A DNA stretch of 44,451 bases, from positions 1 through 44,451 of the forward strand of contig PMBV01000083.1 in the NCBI GenBank assembly GCA_003153055.1. The letters run 5' to 3'. Source of the stretch: Myxococcales bacterium. GTDB taxonomy: Bacteria; Myxococcota; Myxococcia; Myxococcales; Myxococcaceae. The notes beneath the pieces are model-generated. The model had not been told where the DNA came from. It saw nothing but the letters and a program-made list of their open reading frames with translations, and did no database searches. The position numbers were made by a program, and so were the translations under genes. This document shows, piece by piece, positions 7,264-15,454 of the stretch. The stretch's first letter is position 1. The number at the start of each line of letters is the position of its first letter.

Positions 7264-10062
7264 TCAAGCGTAGTCAGATAGGTAGTCGCGTAAGCAAGAG
7301 AAGTCGGGAATCTCCTCGCTCACATCGACGGAGTAGAACCCGACAGTTGGGACGTCGAGTTGCCCGTCTCCGTCGGCGGCGACGGAGCCGACGAACCCCA
7401 CCGTCGACGTCGCTGGCAAGACCCACTCATCTCCGAAGTCGTAGACGGCATCGACCAACGGATCTGTTCGTCTCGAACTGAAGGCGAGAGACACGAATCG
7501 GGGCTTTCCATGGAGGGCCATCCAGCGACGAAGATCGGCGTTCTTGGTCTTGGGGACCGTGAACGTGACAACTAGCGAACCGGCCTTTTCGACGACCTCA
7601 TTGGGGGTATCCAACTGCAGGCGGCTCCACTTCTCGCCCCTGGTCGCCAGCCCATGTAGTCGAACCCGAGCCAGCTTCGCTATCCACCAGGGGAATCCCT
7701 TTTCGAACCGAAATGCCAGGATGTGATCCGACGCATCGAATTCCTTGTCCGGTGCGAACAAAGGAAACTCATCGGACGTAATCTGCGTGATGCCAATCTT
7801 CTTCTCGCTTCTGAGATAATCGAGCGCGACGGCGACCCTCGGCTTGGTTCTGCCGATCGTCGTCCGAACCGCCTCGATCCCCTCGACCTCACCGTTCGCG
7901 TCGAATTTGGCCAACGTCCCCGATGGTCGGTCGCTCCCCCACTCGAGGAACTCGTTGTGGTGGTTCAGCCGCGGCAGTGGTCCAGCCGAGTCGGAGACGA
8001 TGATCGGCGTCGCGCCGGCCCGCTTCGCCAGCGGTTCCGCGGCACGGTCGAGCGACTCGTACAGCGAGTACATCTCCGTCGTATATCCGGTCTCGAACCA
8101 CGACAGCGGCTCACGCAAGTAATAGAGCCCTTTCCGGTGTGAATGCCCGGTGAAGACCGCCTGCAGCTTGCCAGTCGCGACTTGGCCATACATCTGTGAC
8201 CTCATCGTCTCGAACGTTCCGTAATCACAGTCTGAGAAGGTCCCCAAACTGCCCAATGAGAGCGGCCGCAGCCCAAAGGCGCCACGCTTCTCGGGTGCTA
8301 CGGTGCTCAGCTTGCCGGGCTGCGGAGCGAGCGAGGGCGTCCACTTGCCCTCTGAGGAATTGGGAATCGTATCGATGTAGCTCACGAAGGTGTAGTGCGT
8401 GAACAGCACGACTCTCTTGGGGTCGGACACAGCCTTCGTCAGCAGGTCCCACTGGGGCGCACCGGGAGACTCGGTGGCCCGCGGGAGGTGCGTCGCGCCG
8501 TGCCCGAGCGGAGGGACGTCGATCTTCCCTTCGTCTTCGCCCCAGGCCAACCCCACGATTCGATGCTTCGGCAAATCGACCGCGAAGTCACGAAAGGGGG
8601 TGAACATCGCGTGAAACCACTCGAACAGCTCCTTGTGCAGCCAGATCATCTTGGCCGTCGGCACTTGGGCGTAGCTCGGCCCGAAGGCGAGGATCGCCTC
8701 GTAGAAGGTGAGGTTGTGGTCGGCAGGGATGCCCTCATTGCCCTTGACGAGCCCGAAGACTCGCGGAGAGATGCCGAAGGGCTCGGAGTAGGCGTCATGG
8801 TTGCCCGTGATGACGAACATCGGGCGCTGGTAGGCCTCGCAGAAATGGCGAGCGATGGAGTAGAACGTCAGGTGGTCGACGAAGGCCTGGTAGTTCTTCT
8901 CCTTGCGATCGTCGTCCTTCAGGTCCATCAGGTCCCACACCTGACGGACTGACATCGGATCGCGATCCTTCGGGTCGGCCGCGTCATAGGGAAAGACGTT
9001 CTTGACGTGGTCGATGAGGTCGCCTCCAACCAGGACGACGTCGGCGTCCATCGCGCCGAGGCGCCCGAGGATGCCGACGACGTTGTCGGCGTAGACGTTC
9101 AGCTTACTCCCGAGAGGTGGAGAGGCCATCGGGTCGTGCTTGTTCTGCGGGTCTGTCTCGACGACCCGGGCCGGGCTCCTGGAAAGGTAGGCCTGACGAG
9201 AGTTCAGGTGAAGGTCGGCGATGTGCCCGACGGCCAACGTCGCGAGCCCATCGGCCTGATAGACAAACAGGGGATGGTGTGAGCGGACCGGCTGCGCCAG
9301 GTCGACGGACGAGAGATCGACCGCCCGCTCTCCTCCCCCGCCGCTGACGGGAAAGCAGTGAAGTCCTCGGTCAGCGTCGACTGGCGCTCCGTCCCCCACT
9401 TGGCCACCGAGCCGCTTGCCGTTTCTGCGTTTTAGGACGCTCTGGAGCAATTGGTCGCCCGCGTACTCTCCTGGGGCCGTCTCTGCGCCTATTGGGTTTC
9501 TCAGACACGAGACGTCGACCTTCACCTTGTAGAGGACCTCGAACGGCGGGCGATCCGCGGTTCGCGTGACCTTCTTGCGTTGCTCGACCCAGGCATCCAG
9601 GTTGTCCCAGTAGCGCGCGTCGACGATGCCCCGAAAGGCCGAGGGGAGCTCCATCGGTGCGTCCCGGCTGAGGGCCAAAGGGTCGCTCACTTCGATCAGG
9701 CCGGCGGGGTTCCTGAAGAGCGGCGCAGTCGATGCGATTCGGTTCGCGTTCAGCCCTCGACTTACCTTGAGGCGCTGGTTCACCAGATAGGGGTTGATCT
9801 CCGGGATGGTCGTGCCGACGGGTTTCGGCGCGAGGAGCAAGAGCTGGAAGGCCGCCTCCTCGCGACAGATCGCCGGCGTCAAGAAGGCCGGCCAGAGGAT
9901 GATCGCCTCGAGCGGCGGCGGGATGACGACTCTGACCTTGAGCTGCAGCGCCGCGGGGACGAAGAGCAGCCGCTTCCCCAGCTCCAGCGACGCATTCTGG
10001 CCACCACCGAGCTGGTACAGCGTGTTCCAGAAGAGGCTGAAGAGGGTCGGGTGGGACGCCAT
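7264..10062 (-). CDS. large calcineurin-like metallophosphoesterase, candidate secreted effector
   Basis: 932-aa protein whose centre is a dinuclear metallophosphoesterase domain. All five metal/catalytic blocks are present in order: D283-x-H285 (HIADLHL), GGD348, GNHD 420-423, H556 (LFTHYTF) and G-H640-x-H642 (FTGHSHRKG). The enzyme should hydrolyse a phosphomonoester or phosphodiester; the substrate could be nucleotide, lipid or cell-wall precursor. About 275 N-terminal residues (hydrophobic patches such as LLFVPAALQLKVRVVIPPPLEAIILW, no signal peptide) and about 230 C-terminal residues match no domain I know. The gene starts 2 bp after the pentapeptide-repeat gene and ends 13 bp before the first secreted paralogue, so it is translated within one operon. 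Absence of a Sec signal beside exported downstream proteins would fit a contact-dependent or contractile export route. Enzyme class confident, effector role inferred. Confidence 0.87.
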   Translation of the reverse strand: MASHPTLFSLFWNTLYQLGGGQNASLELGKRLLFVPAALQLKVRVVIPPPLEAIILWPAFLTPAICREEAAFQLLLLAPKPVGTTIPEINPYLVNQRLKVSRGLNANRIASTAPLFRNPAGLIEVSDPLALSRDAPMELPSAFRGIVDARYWDNLDAWVEQRKKVTRTADRPPFEVLYKVKVDVSCLRNPIGAETAPGEYAGDQLLQSVLKRRNGKRLGGQVGDGAPVDADRGLHCFPVSGGGGERAVDLSSVDLAQPVRSHHPLFVYQADGLATLAVGHIADLHLNSRQAYLSRSPARVVETDPQNKHDPMASPPLGSKLNVYADNVVGILGRLGAMDADVVLVGGDLIDHVKNVFPYDAADPKDRDPMSVRQVWDLMDLKDDDRKEKNYQAFVDHLTFYSIARHFCEAYQRPMFVITGNHDAYSEPFGISPRVFGLVKGNEGIPADHNLTFYEAILAFGPSYAQVPTAKMIWLHKELFEWFHAMFTPFRDFAVDLPKHRIVGLAWGEDEGKIDVPPLGHGATHLPRATESPGAPQWDLLTKAVSDPKRVVLFTHYTFVSYIDTIPNSSEGKWTPSLAPQPGKLSTVAPEKRGAFGLRPLSLGSLGTFSDCDYGTFETMRSQMYGQVATGKLQAVFTGHSHRKGLYYLREPLSWFETGYTTEMYSLYESLDRAAEPLAKRAGATPIIVSDSAGPLPRLNHHNEFLEWGSDRPSGTLAKFDANGEVEGIEAVRTTIGRTKPRVAVALDYLRSEKKIGITQITSDEFPLFAPDKEFDASDHILAFRFEKGFPWWIAKLARVRLHGLATRGEKWSRLQLDTPNEVVEKAGSLVVTFTVPKTKNADLRRWMALHGKPRFVSLAFSSRRTDPLVDAVYDFGDEWVLPATSTVGFVGSVAADGDGQLDVPTVGFYSVDVSEEIPDFSCLRDYLSDYA

Positions 10063-10064
10063 GG

Positions 10065-11129
10065 TCAGTGCGAGGCCGGCAGACGGCCTCCTCCATCATA
10101 CTGGGGGCCACCGTCGACGAGCCGGTAGTGCGGGCCGGTGCGAACGAGCTCCGGGTTGAGGTTGCGAAACAGGGTACCAGGGGCTCGCACGGCTCCGTCG
10201 ATGATGGAGTCGCGAATGGTGAGGTCAGTGAACGTGCTTCCTGTCAGATCCGGCTCGATCAGGTTGGCACCATCGAGGAGGCTGGGGCCGGTGATGCTCG
10301 ACTCGAAGAACATGGCGCGAGGCAGCTGTGCCTTCGAGACCCGCAGCTTCGCGATTCGGACCTTCATCATCGCGAGCATGATGACGACCGACGCCTGAAT
10401 CGTCAGCTCGCTGATGTGACCTCCCGAGAAAGTGACGCTCGCCAACGAGCAGCGGCGGAGGGTGATTCGCGCGCCGGTGAGCTCGTTGAAGCCCAGGGAG
10501 CCACCCTTGACGTCGTCGAGGGCGACCGCGCCCAGCGTGCTCGACGCCAGCACGAGCCCGTTCACCTCGCTGCTGATGAAGGCCAGCGCTGACGCATCAC
10601 AGCGACGGAATGCGGACTGCCGCAGATGGGACTCTCGGAAGGAGAGCTGGTCGATCCGACTGTCCGAAACCTGCGTATGGCTCCAGCGAGCGCCAATCAT
10701 CTCGACGTCCCGGAAGGTCGCATGGGAGATTTCTCCTCGCTCATCCTCCCAATCGCTGATGGTGCAGGCCGAAAACTCGGCTCGGCTCAGTTGAGTGAAG
10801 GCGGTGCGCACTTTGTTCATCGTGCAGCCGGTGACCCGAAGACCTTCCGTTGGGCACTGATCGAAGGCGACCGCCGAGAGCTGGCAGGTCCTGAATTCCG
10901 CGTCGTTCAACCGGCATCGAGTGAAGGTGACGTTGTGGAGGATAGCCTGTTCGAAGACCGCCCCCGTGAAGACGACCTCGTCAAAGATGACGTCGTCGAG
11001 GCGGGCCCATGCGAAAATCTCGGCGGGTACCGAGAGCTGCGTCACCGTGCGACCCGACAGCACCAGAGGGGCGCTCCGTACCGGCCCGAGGAGCGCCCTC
11101 TTCTCGTCGGGAGTCAATTCGCGTTCCAT
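10065..11129 (-). CDS. pentapeptide-repeat protein
   Basis: 354-aa protein made almost entirely of A(D/N)Lxx-like pentapeptide repeats (for example FTGAVFEQAILHNVTFTRCRLNDAEF and SLLDGANLIEPDLTGSTFTDLTIRDS), which fold as a right-handed quadrilateral beta-helix. There is no signal peptide or membrane segment. The start at 11129 is supported by AGGAAAG six to twelve bases upstream; an ATG at 11150 would overlap the preceding gene by 11 bp and lacks such a site. The gene lies 10 bp after the LysM protein and 2 bp before the metallophosphoesterase. Pentapeptide-repeat proteins are often found beside type VI secretion accessory genes in Proteobacteria; here it may be an adaptor or carrier for the enzyme. 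Function not provable from sequence. Confidence 0.85.
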   Translation of the reverse strand: MERELTPDEKRALLGPVRSAPLVLSGRTVTQLSVPAEIFAWARLDDVIFDEVVFTGAVFEQAILHNVTFTRCRLNDAEFRTCQLSAVAFDQCPTEGLRVTGCTMNKVRTAFTQLSRAEFSACTISDWEDERGEISHATFRDVEMIGARWSHTQVSDSRIDQLSFRESHLRQSAFRRCDASALAFISSEVNGLVLASSTLGAVALDDVKGGSLGFNELTGARITLRRCSLASVTFSGGHISELTIQASVVIMLAMMKVRIAKLRVSKAQLPRAMFFESSITGPSLLDGANLIEPDLTGSTFTDLTIRDSIIDGAVRAPGTLFRNLNPELVRTGPHYRLVDGGPQYDGGGRLPASH

Positions 11130-11133
11130 GGGG

Positions 11134-11140
11134 CTTTCCT
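11134..11140 (-). promoter_or_regulatory. ribosome binding site deciding the pentapeptide-repeat start
   Basis: AGGAAAG on the minus strand lies 4 bp before the ATG at 11129. It overlaps the last base of the LysM gene stop codon, coupling the two genes, and favours 11129 over the alternative ATG at 11150. Confidence 0.6.
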
Positions 11141-11793
11141 CACGAGCCATGCTTGTCGAGCAGCGCCGCCACCGTCTTCTCGTCGAGGGTTCCGTTCTCC
11201 TCGAGCTTGTGGGCATGCTGAAAGGCTCGAAGCGCCGCCTCCGTCTCCGGGCCGAGAACGCCGTCCTGCGGCAGAGCACCGTAGCCCAGGTTCGCGAGGC
11301 GACCTTGGGCCCCGCTGATTTCGTCTGCGGGGTCGAGGTGGCGCAGCGCGACCAGGAGCGTGAGCGCTCGCTCTCCTCTACCCACGGTGAGCTCGGCTTT
11401 CTCCGCGTCGGTCGGAATGCTCGCATTCACCCAACCGTCATCGGTGGTGGTGCCTTGGAGCTGAAGGTTGCCCACCCGCAAGACATAGGGCTCGTTGGCT
11501 CGCGGCTGACCCCATTCCTCGATGCGCAGGTTGAGCTTCGCCGCGCGGCGCTTCACCACGAACTCGTGACGTTGACCCGTCGAGATGGTCACTTTCTTTG
11601 GGTTGATAGGAGGAAGAAACAACCTGTCCCCCGGAAGCAAGACATGGGGGCTGTCTCGCGTCTTGCGGAGTTCCTCGTTCTGCGGAGCCTCCCAGATTGT
11701 GTCGGGGAGGTGACCACACGCAACGGCGATGCTATCGATTGACTCGCCCTGTTCTACCGGAACATAGCCCCCAGGCTTGATCTCCTTCCTCAT
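11140..11793 (-). CDS. LysM-like / peptidoglycan-binding protein
   Basis: 217-aa protein. Residues ~10-61 form a LysM-type module (QGESIDSIAVACGHLPDTIW ... LLPGDRLFLPP). A middle beta domain (residues 70-150) is of unknown type. Residues 159-213 are a PG_binding_1 domain (AQGRLANLGYGALPQDGVLGPETEAALRAFQ). There is no signal peptide, so a protein built to bind peptidoglycan would have to leave the cell by another route. The ATG at 11793 has GAGGG a few bases upstream; the frame continues upstream into an IS91 transposase remnant, which is not part of this protein. First gene of the minus-strand block down to 1922. Proteins of this two-domain build recur, as far as I recall, in type VI secretion or polymorphic-toxin neighbourhoods of Myxococcota. 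Confidence 0.83.
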   Translation of the reverse strand: MRKEIKPGGYVPVEQGESIDSIAVACGHLPDTIWEAPQNEELRKTRDSPHVLLPGDRLFLPPINPKKVTISTGQRHEFVVKRRAAKLNLRIEEWGQPRANEPYVLRVGNLQLQGTTTDDGWVNASIPTDAEKAELTVGRGERALTLLVALRHLDPADEISGAQGRLANLGYGALPQDGVLGPETEAALRAFQHAHKLEENGTLDEKTVAALLDKHGS

Positions 11794-12094
11794 GTCGCCC
11801 TCGCTGTTGAGAGATGCCAGACCTTCGTCCCCGGTGAGATCCCATGGCGAACCTTCTGGAGACCCTACCTGAGAGAAAGAATCCAAGGAGCGAATCCTGA
11901 TGAAGAGGAGGAAGAACAAGACGGCGAACCGGAGCAGCCTGCTGGAGCCGCCGCGAGCGGGTGATGCGGTGGTCGCGAACCTCCCGAGGGCCGCCCAGAT
12001 GCGCCGAATTCCAGGTGCGTGACAGACGTCGCCCTGGCTGGCGAAGCCCCTTGCGTCCCACCGCATCGCGTCACAGCGGCAGGGAGAGCTGAGG
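11794..12094. promoter_or_regulatory. upstream region of the LysM-led operon
   Basis: About 300 bp between the IS91 remnant and the LysM gene. It is the only sizeable gap upstream of the nine-gene block and so should hold its promoter. The minus-strand frame through it is open and encodes a hydrophobic stretch (RFAVLFFLLFIRI) near 11900-11940, but no start with a ribosome site was found, so I do not call a gene. No specific operator or -35/-10 pair is convincing. Confidence 0.35.
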
Positions 12095-12315
12095 TGGGTC
12101 GGGGCCGCGACGGTGGACGAGAAGACGCACGCCACGACGCGACGAGGGCCGCCGCACTTGTCGCACGTCAGGACGTCTGTTGGGAAGGTTCTCTGGAGCA
12201 GCTGGGCCCATGGGACGCGGTACTTGGTGGCCGGGCACGAGGCCGGGCTGGGCGCGGCGGGCACGGACGGCTCCTGCTTGGGTGGCTTGGGGACCAGGTG
12301 CTTGCGCAGGTGCCG
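12095..12315 (-). mobile_element. IS91-family transposase C-terminal remnant
   Basis: The minus-strand frame reads HLRKHLVPKPPKQEP then KYRVPWAQLLQRTFPTDV and LTCDKCGGPRRVVACVF. The W-x-x-LLxRTF-x-x-DVLxCxxCGGxxR pattern, with its CxxC zinc pair, is the conserved tail of IS91-type (Y2, rolling-circle) transposases. The catalytic tyrosine region is absent and the final residues (after RRVVACVFSS) diverge from the family end, so only a fragment survives. One edge abuts the C-terminus of a permease gene on the opposite strand. Exact ends are uncertain; the terminal ori/ter sequences of IS91 elements could not be recognised. Confidence 0.72.
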
Positions 12316-12566
12316 AGGCCCTGGTGCTGGGCGTGGCCGTGAGCGTGCTCGGCACGGCCTCCGCGGTGCTCGCAGCCGCGCTCCTCGACCGGGTGGCGGT
12401 GAGCGTGCTCCCCGAGTTTCCCTTCAAACCAGACACGTTCTTCCTCTTCCCTGGGTGGCTCCTCGTGGGGGCGCTGGGCCTGGGGCTCATCGCCGCGCGC
12501 GGAGGCGCGTGGCTCCCCGCCAGGCGCGCGGCCGCCCTCGACCCCGCGCGGGTCTTGGCAGGCTGA
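12315..12566 (+). pseudogene. 3' fragment of an FtsX/MacB-type ABC transporter permease
   Basis: The last 83 codons of a permease survive: EALVLGVAVSVLGTASAVLA, then a periplasmic loop, a second hydrophobic helix (GWLLVGALGLGLIAA) and the end LPARRAAALDPARVLAG. This (L/I)PARRAAxLDPARxL end is the signature of the last transmembrane helix of MacB/LolC-type FtsX-domain permeases that release lipoproteins or export peptides. No start codon, N-terminal helix or extracytoplasmic domain remains; homology begins right where the IS91 remnant ends. The companion ATPase is not in the window. Truncation by the mobile element is the simplest explanation. Confidence 0.75.
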
Positions 12567-12585
12567 CGGAGGTCGTGCCGGCAGC

Positions 12586-13221
12586 TCACCGAGCCAGCGT
12601 GTAGATGGCCGGATCGGCGTCTGGGCTGGCCGTCTCTCGGAAGGTGAGGGTGGATCCGGTGGCGCAGACGTCGAACGTGCGTTCGCTCGAAGTGCCAGGG
12701 TTGGTGGTGAACGCCTGGCCGGTGACCGTGATGGGAGCGGAAGCGTGCGTCACGCGCACGTCGCTCACGGTGCACTCGCAGCTCTCCGAGCCCGCGCAGG
12801 AGACGGTGGCGTGGAGCATGGCGACCAGCGAGTCCCGGAGGTACGAGCAGTCGGCGCCGTGGGTGAGGCAGGCGGCCGGCAGGGTGATGGTGCCCGAGAG
12901 GCTGGTCGAGACATCTCGGCGGAGCTCCGTAACGCTCGACGACAGGGTGCCGCTCGTCGTTCCGCTCAGGCCCGAGAGGGTCGCGGTCGAACAGAAGGTC
13001 TTGACCGTCGGCCACAGGCGCCCCCGCTCGATGCAGACATGCTCGAGGGTCCAGGTGCCGTGCACGTCGCTGGCGCAGGCGGTGAAGGGCGCGCAGGCGT
13101 CGGCGAACTCGATGGTGACAGTGGGCGCCTCGCCTCCGTCAGAACCGCCGTCTCCGGCTCCGGGGGTGGGTGAGGCGCAGGCGATGGCGAGGAGAGCGAC
13201 GAGCGAAGGGGCGTGGCGCAT
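12586..13221 (-). CDS. putative lipoprotein of unknown function
   Basis: 211-aa lipoprotein. The signal peptide MRHAPSLVALLAIAC places the lipidated Cys at residue 15 (lipobox AIAC), followed by a Gly/Asp/Ser linker (GAGDGGSDGGE) typical of myxobacterial lipoproteins. The mature part is Ser/Thr-rich with about ten cysteines (ACAPFTACASD, CIERG, CLTHGADCSYL, CAGSESCECTV), presumably disulfide-bonded outside the cytoplasm. The frame is open 8 codons further up, but the ATG at 13221 gives the cleanest signal sequence. It lies 40 bp downstream of glgB in the same orientation and might be co-transcribed with the glycogen operon, although a functional link is not apparent. No domain recognised. Confidence 0.75.
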   Translation of the reverse strand: MRHAPSLVALLAIACASPTPGAGDGGSDGGEAPTVTIEFADACAPFTACASDVHGTWTLEHVCIERGRLWPTVKTFCSTATLSGLSGTTSGTLSSSVTELRRDVSTSLSGTITLPAACLTHGADCSYLRDSLVAMLHATVSCAGSESCECTVSDVRVTHASAPITVTGQAFTTNPGTSSERTFDVCATGSTLTFRETASPDADPAIYTLAR

Positions 13222-13261
13222 GGTGGGTAGGAGGCCTGGAGTCAAGCGGGGGTTCGAGCGC

Positions 13262-15436
13262 TCACGGCTCCCAGGCGAAGATGAGCCCGGCGAGGGGTGG
13301 CAAGGTGAGCTCCAGGGAGTGGGGGCGGTTCATCCACGCACGCGGCTCGGTCTCGAGCGGGCTGGAGCCGTTGCCGACGTTGCTCCCGCCGTAGAACTCC
13401 GAGTCGGAGTTGAGGACCTCGCGGTAGTGGCCCGCGCGGGGCACGCCGACCCGGTAGCCTCGCCGGGGCACCGGGGTGAGGTTCACCACCACCACCATGA
13501 GCTCGTCGCCATCGCCCTTTCGGAGGAAGCTGAGCACCGACTGGTGCGAGTCGTGGCAGTCGATCCACTCGAAGCCCTGCCAGGTGAACTCGTGCCGGTA
13601 GAGGGCGGGCGAGCGGCCGTAGAGGTGGTTCAGGTCTCGCACCAGCCGCTGCACGCCCTGGTGCATGGGGTATTGGAGCACGTACCAGTCGAGGCCCTCG
13701 GTGCTGGTCCACTCTCGACCTTGACCGAACTCGGTGCCCATGAAGAGCAGCTTCTTGCCCGGGTGGGTGAATTGGTAGGTGTAGAGGGTTCGCAGGTTGG
13801 CGTGGCGCCGCCACTCGTCGCCCGGCATCTTGTTCAGCATCGAGCCTTTCCCGTGCACCACCTCGTCGTGCGAGAAGGGCAAGAGGAAGTTCTCGGTGAA
13901 GGCGTACAGCATGCTGAAGGTGAGCAGGTCGTGGTGGTACTGGCGGTGAATCGGGTCGTGAGACATGTAGCGGAGGGTGTCGTTCATCCACCCCATGTTC
14001 CACTTCAGGTCGAAGCCCAGCCCGCCCACGTACGTCGGTCGGCTCACCAGCGGCCACGAGGTGGACTCTTCGGCGATCATCAAGACCCCGGGGCACTGGT
14101 CGTGCACCGCGACGTTGAGCTCGCGGAGAAACTCGATGGCCACCAGGTTCTCGCGGCCGCCGAACGCATTGGGCACCCACTCGCCCTCCTTCCTCGAGTA
14201 GTCGAGGAAGAGCATCGAGGCCACCGCGTCGACCCTGAGGCCGTCGAGGTGCATGTCTTCGAGCCAGAAGACCGCGCTCGACAACAAGAAGCTCTTCACC
14301 TCGTTGCGACCGAAGTTGAAGATCAACGTCGACCAGTCCATGTGCTCGCCCAGCCGCGGGTCGGCGTGCTCGTAGAGCGGCGTCCCATCGAAGCGCGCCA
14401 GCCCGTGGGCGTCCTTGGGGAAGTGCGCCGGCACCCAGTCGAGGAGCACGCCCACGCCCTGCTGATGGCAGTAATCGACGAAGTACCGGAAGTCGTCGGG
14501 CGTGCCGAAGCGGCTGGTGGGCGCGAAGTAGCCGGTGGCCTGGTAGCCCCAGGAGAGATCGTAGGGGTGCTCGGTGATGGGCAACAGCTCGAGGTGGGTG
14601 AAGCCCAGGTCCTTGGCGTAGGCCACCAGGCGGTGGGCGAGCTCGCGGTAGTCGAGCATCTCGCCGCGGGAGCCCTTCTGCCACGAGCCCAGGTGCACCT
14701 CGTAGATCGACATCGGCTGGTGCTGCCAGTCCCACGCCTTGCGCGCGGCCATCCACTGGCTGTCGCCCCAGCCGTAGTCGGTGACCGAAGGAATGATCGA
14801 CCCAGTGTGGGGGCGCAGCTCGTGGTGCTGCCCGTAGGGGTCGGCCTTGAGCGAGAGCTGGCCGCTCTGCCGGTTGCGGATCTCAAACTTGTACAACAGG
14901 CCCGCTTCGAGGTCGGGAATGAAGAGCTCCCAGATGCCGCTGCCGCCCCGCACTCGCATGGGGTGGCGGCGGCCGTCCCAGTGGTTGAAGTCACCCACCA
15001 CGCTGACTCGCTCGGCGTTGGGGCTCCACACCGCGAACAGCACCCCGGCCACGCCGTCGACCTCGTGCTCGTGGGCGCCGAGGAACCGGTGGGCATGGCG
15101 GTGACGGCCCTCTCCGAAGAGGTGCAGGTCGAGGTCACCGAGCTGGGGCCCGAAGGTGTAGGCGTCTCGAGCGATGTGCTCCCGATGGGCCTCGTCTCGC
15201 CACAACAGGCTGTAGTGCGCCGGGAGCTGGCTGCCGTTGCCTCGCCACTCGAACAAATCGCTGTTGGGGAGCCGGCCCATCTGGAGGCTCCCTTCTCCGA
15301 TGCGCACCTCGGCGGCCCGGGGAATGAAGGCGCGCACCACCACCTGGTCTCCGTCCTGGTGCCGGCCCAGGACAGCGAACGGATCATGGTGCCGCGCCGT
15401 GGTGATCCTCACCAGCTCAGACTGGAGATTGCTCAT
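13262..15436 (-). CDS. glgB: 1,4-alpha-glucan branching enzyme GlgB
   Basis: 724-aa GH13 branching enzyme that cuts alpha-1,4-glucan and transfers the piece to form alpha-1,6 branches in glycogen. The N-terminal CBM48-type module is followed by the TIM barrel. Catalytic landmarks are all visible: region I ([20 protein letters not shown]), nucleophile D403 in [11 protein letters not shown], the acid/base Glu in MIAEEST (456/457), and the transition-state Asp in HDEVVHGK (524). FGGREN after the nucleophile and the WE(P) end are typical of long-form bacterial GlgB, and the length agrees (E. coli 728). The start is the ATG at 15436, 18 bp after the preceding GH57 gene. Last enzyme of the glycogen operon transcribed from 19680. 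Confidence 0.97.
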   Translation of the reverse strand: MSNLQSELVRITTARHHDPFAVLGRHQDGDQVVVRAFIPRAAEVRIGEGSLQMGRLPNSDLFEWRGNGSQLPAHYSLLWRDEAHREHIARDAYTFGPQLGDLDLHLFGEGRHRHAHRFLGAHEHEVDGVAGVLFAVWSPNAERVSVVGDFNHWDGRRHPMRVRGGSGIWELFIPDLEAGLLYKFEIRNRQSGQLSLKADPYGQHHELRPHTGSIIPSVTDYGWGDSQWMAARKAWDWQHQPMSIYEVHLGSWQKGSRGEMLDYRELAHRLVAYAKDLGFTHLELLPITEHPYDLSWGYQATGYFAPTSRFGTPDDFRYFVDYCHQQGVGVLLDWVPAHFPKDAHGLARFDGTPLYEHADPRLGEHMDWSTLIFNFGRNEVKSFLLSSAVFWLEDMHLDGLRVDAVASMLFLDYSRKEGEWVPNAFGGRENLVAIEFLRELNVAVHDQCPGVLMIAEESTSWPLVSRPTYVGGLGFDLKWNMGWMNDTLRYMSHDPIHRQYHHDLLTFSMLYAFTENFLLPFSHDEVVHGKGSMLNKMPGDEWRRHANLRTLYTYQFTHPGKKLLFMGTEFGQGREWTSTEGLDWYVLQYPMHQGVQRLVRDLNHLYGRSPALYRHEFTWQGFEWIDCHDSHQSVLSFLRKGDGDELMVVVVNLTPVPRRGYRVGVPRAGHYREVLNSDSEFYGGSNVGNGSSPLETEPRAWMNRPHSLELTLPPLAGLIFAWEP

Positions 15437-15454
15437 GGTCGTGCCTCGAAGGCT

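Noticed and set aside
1922..11793. Complete type VI secretion system
   Set aside because: No VgrG, Hcp, PAAR, sheath or baseplate genes are in the window; only accessory-like and effector-like genes are seen.
11794..12264. Long N-terminal extension of the LysM protein with a membrane helix
   Set aside because: The extension contains the IS91 transposase tail in the same frame and lacks a supported start; the ATG at 11793 has a ribosome site.
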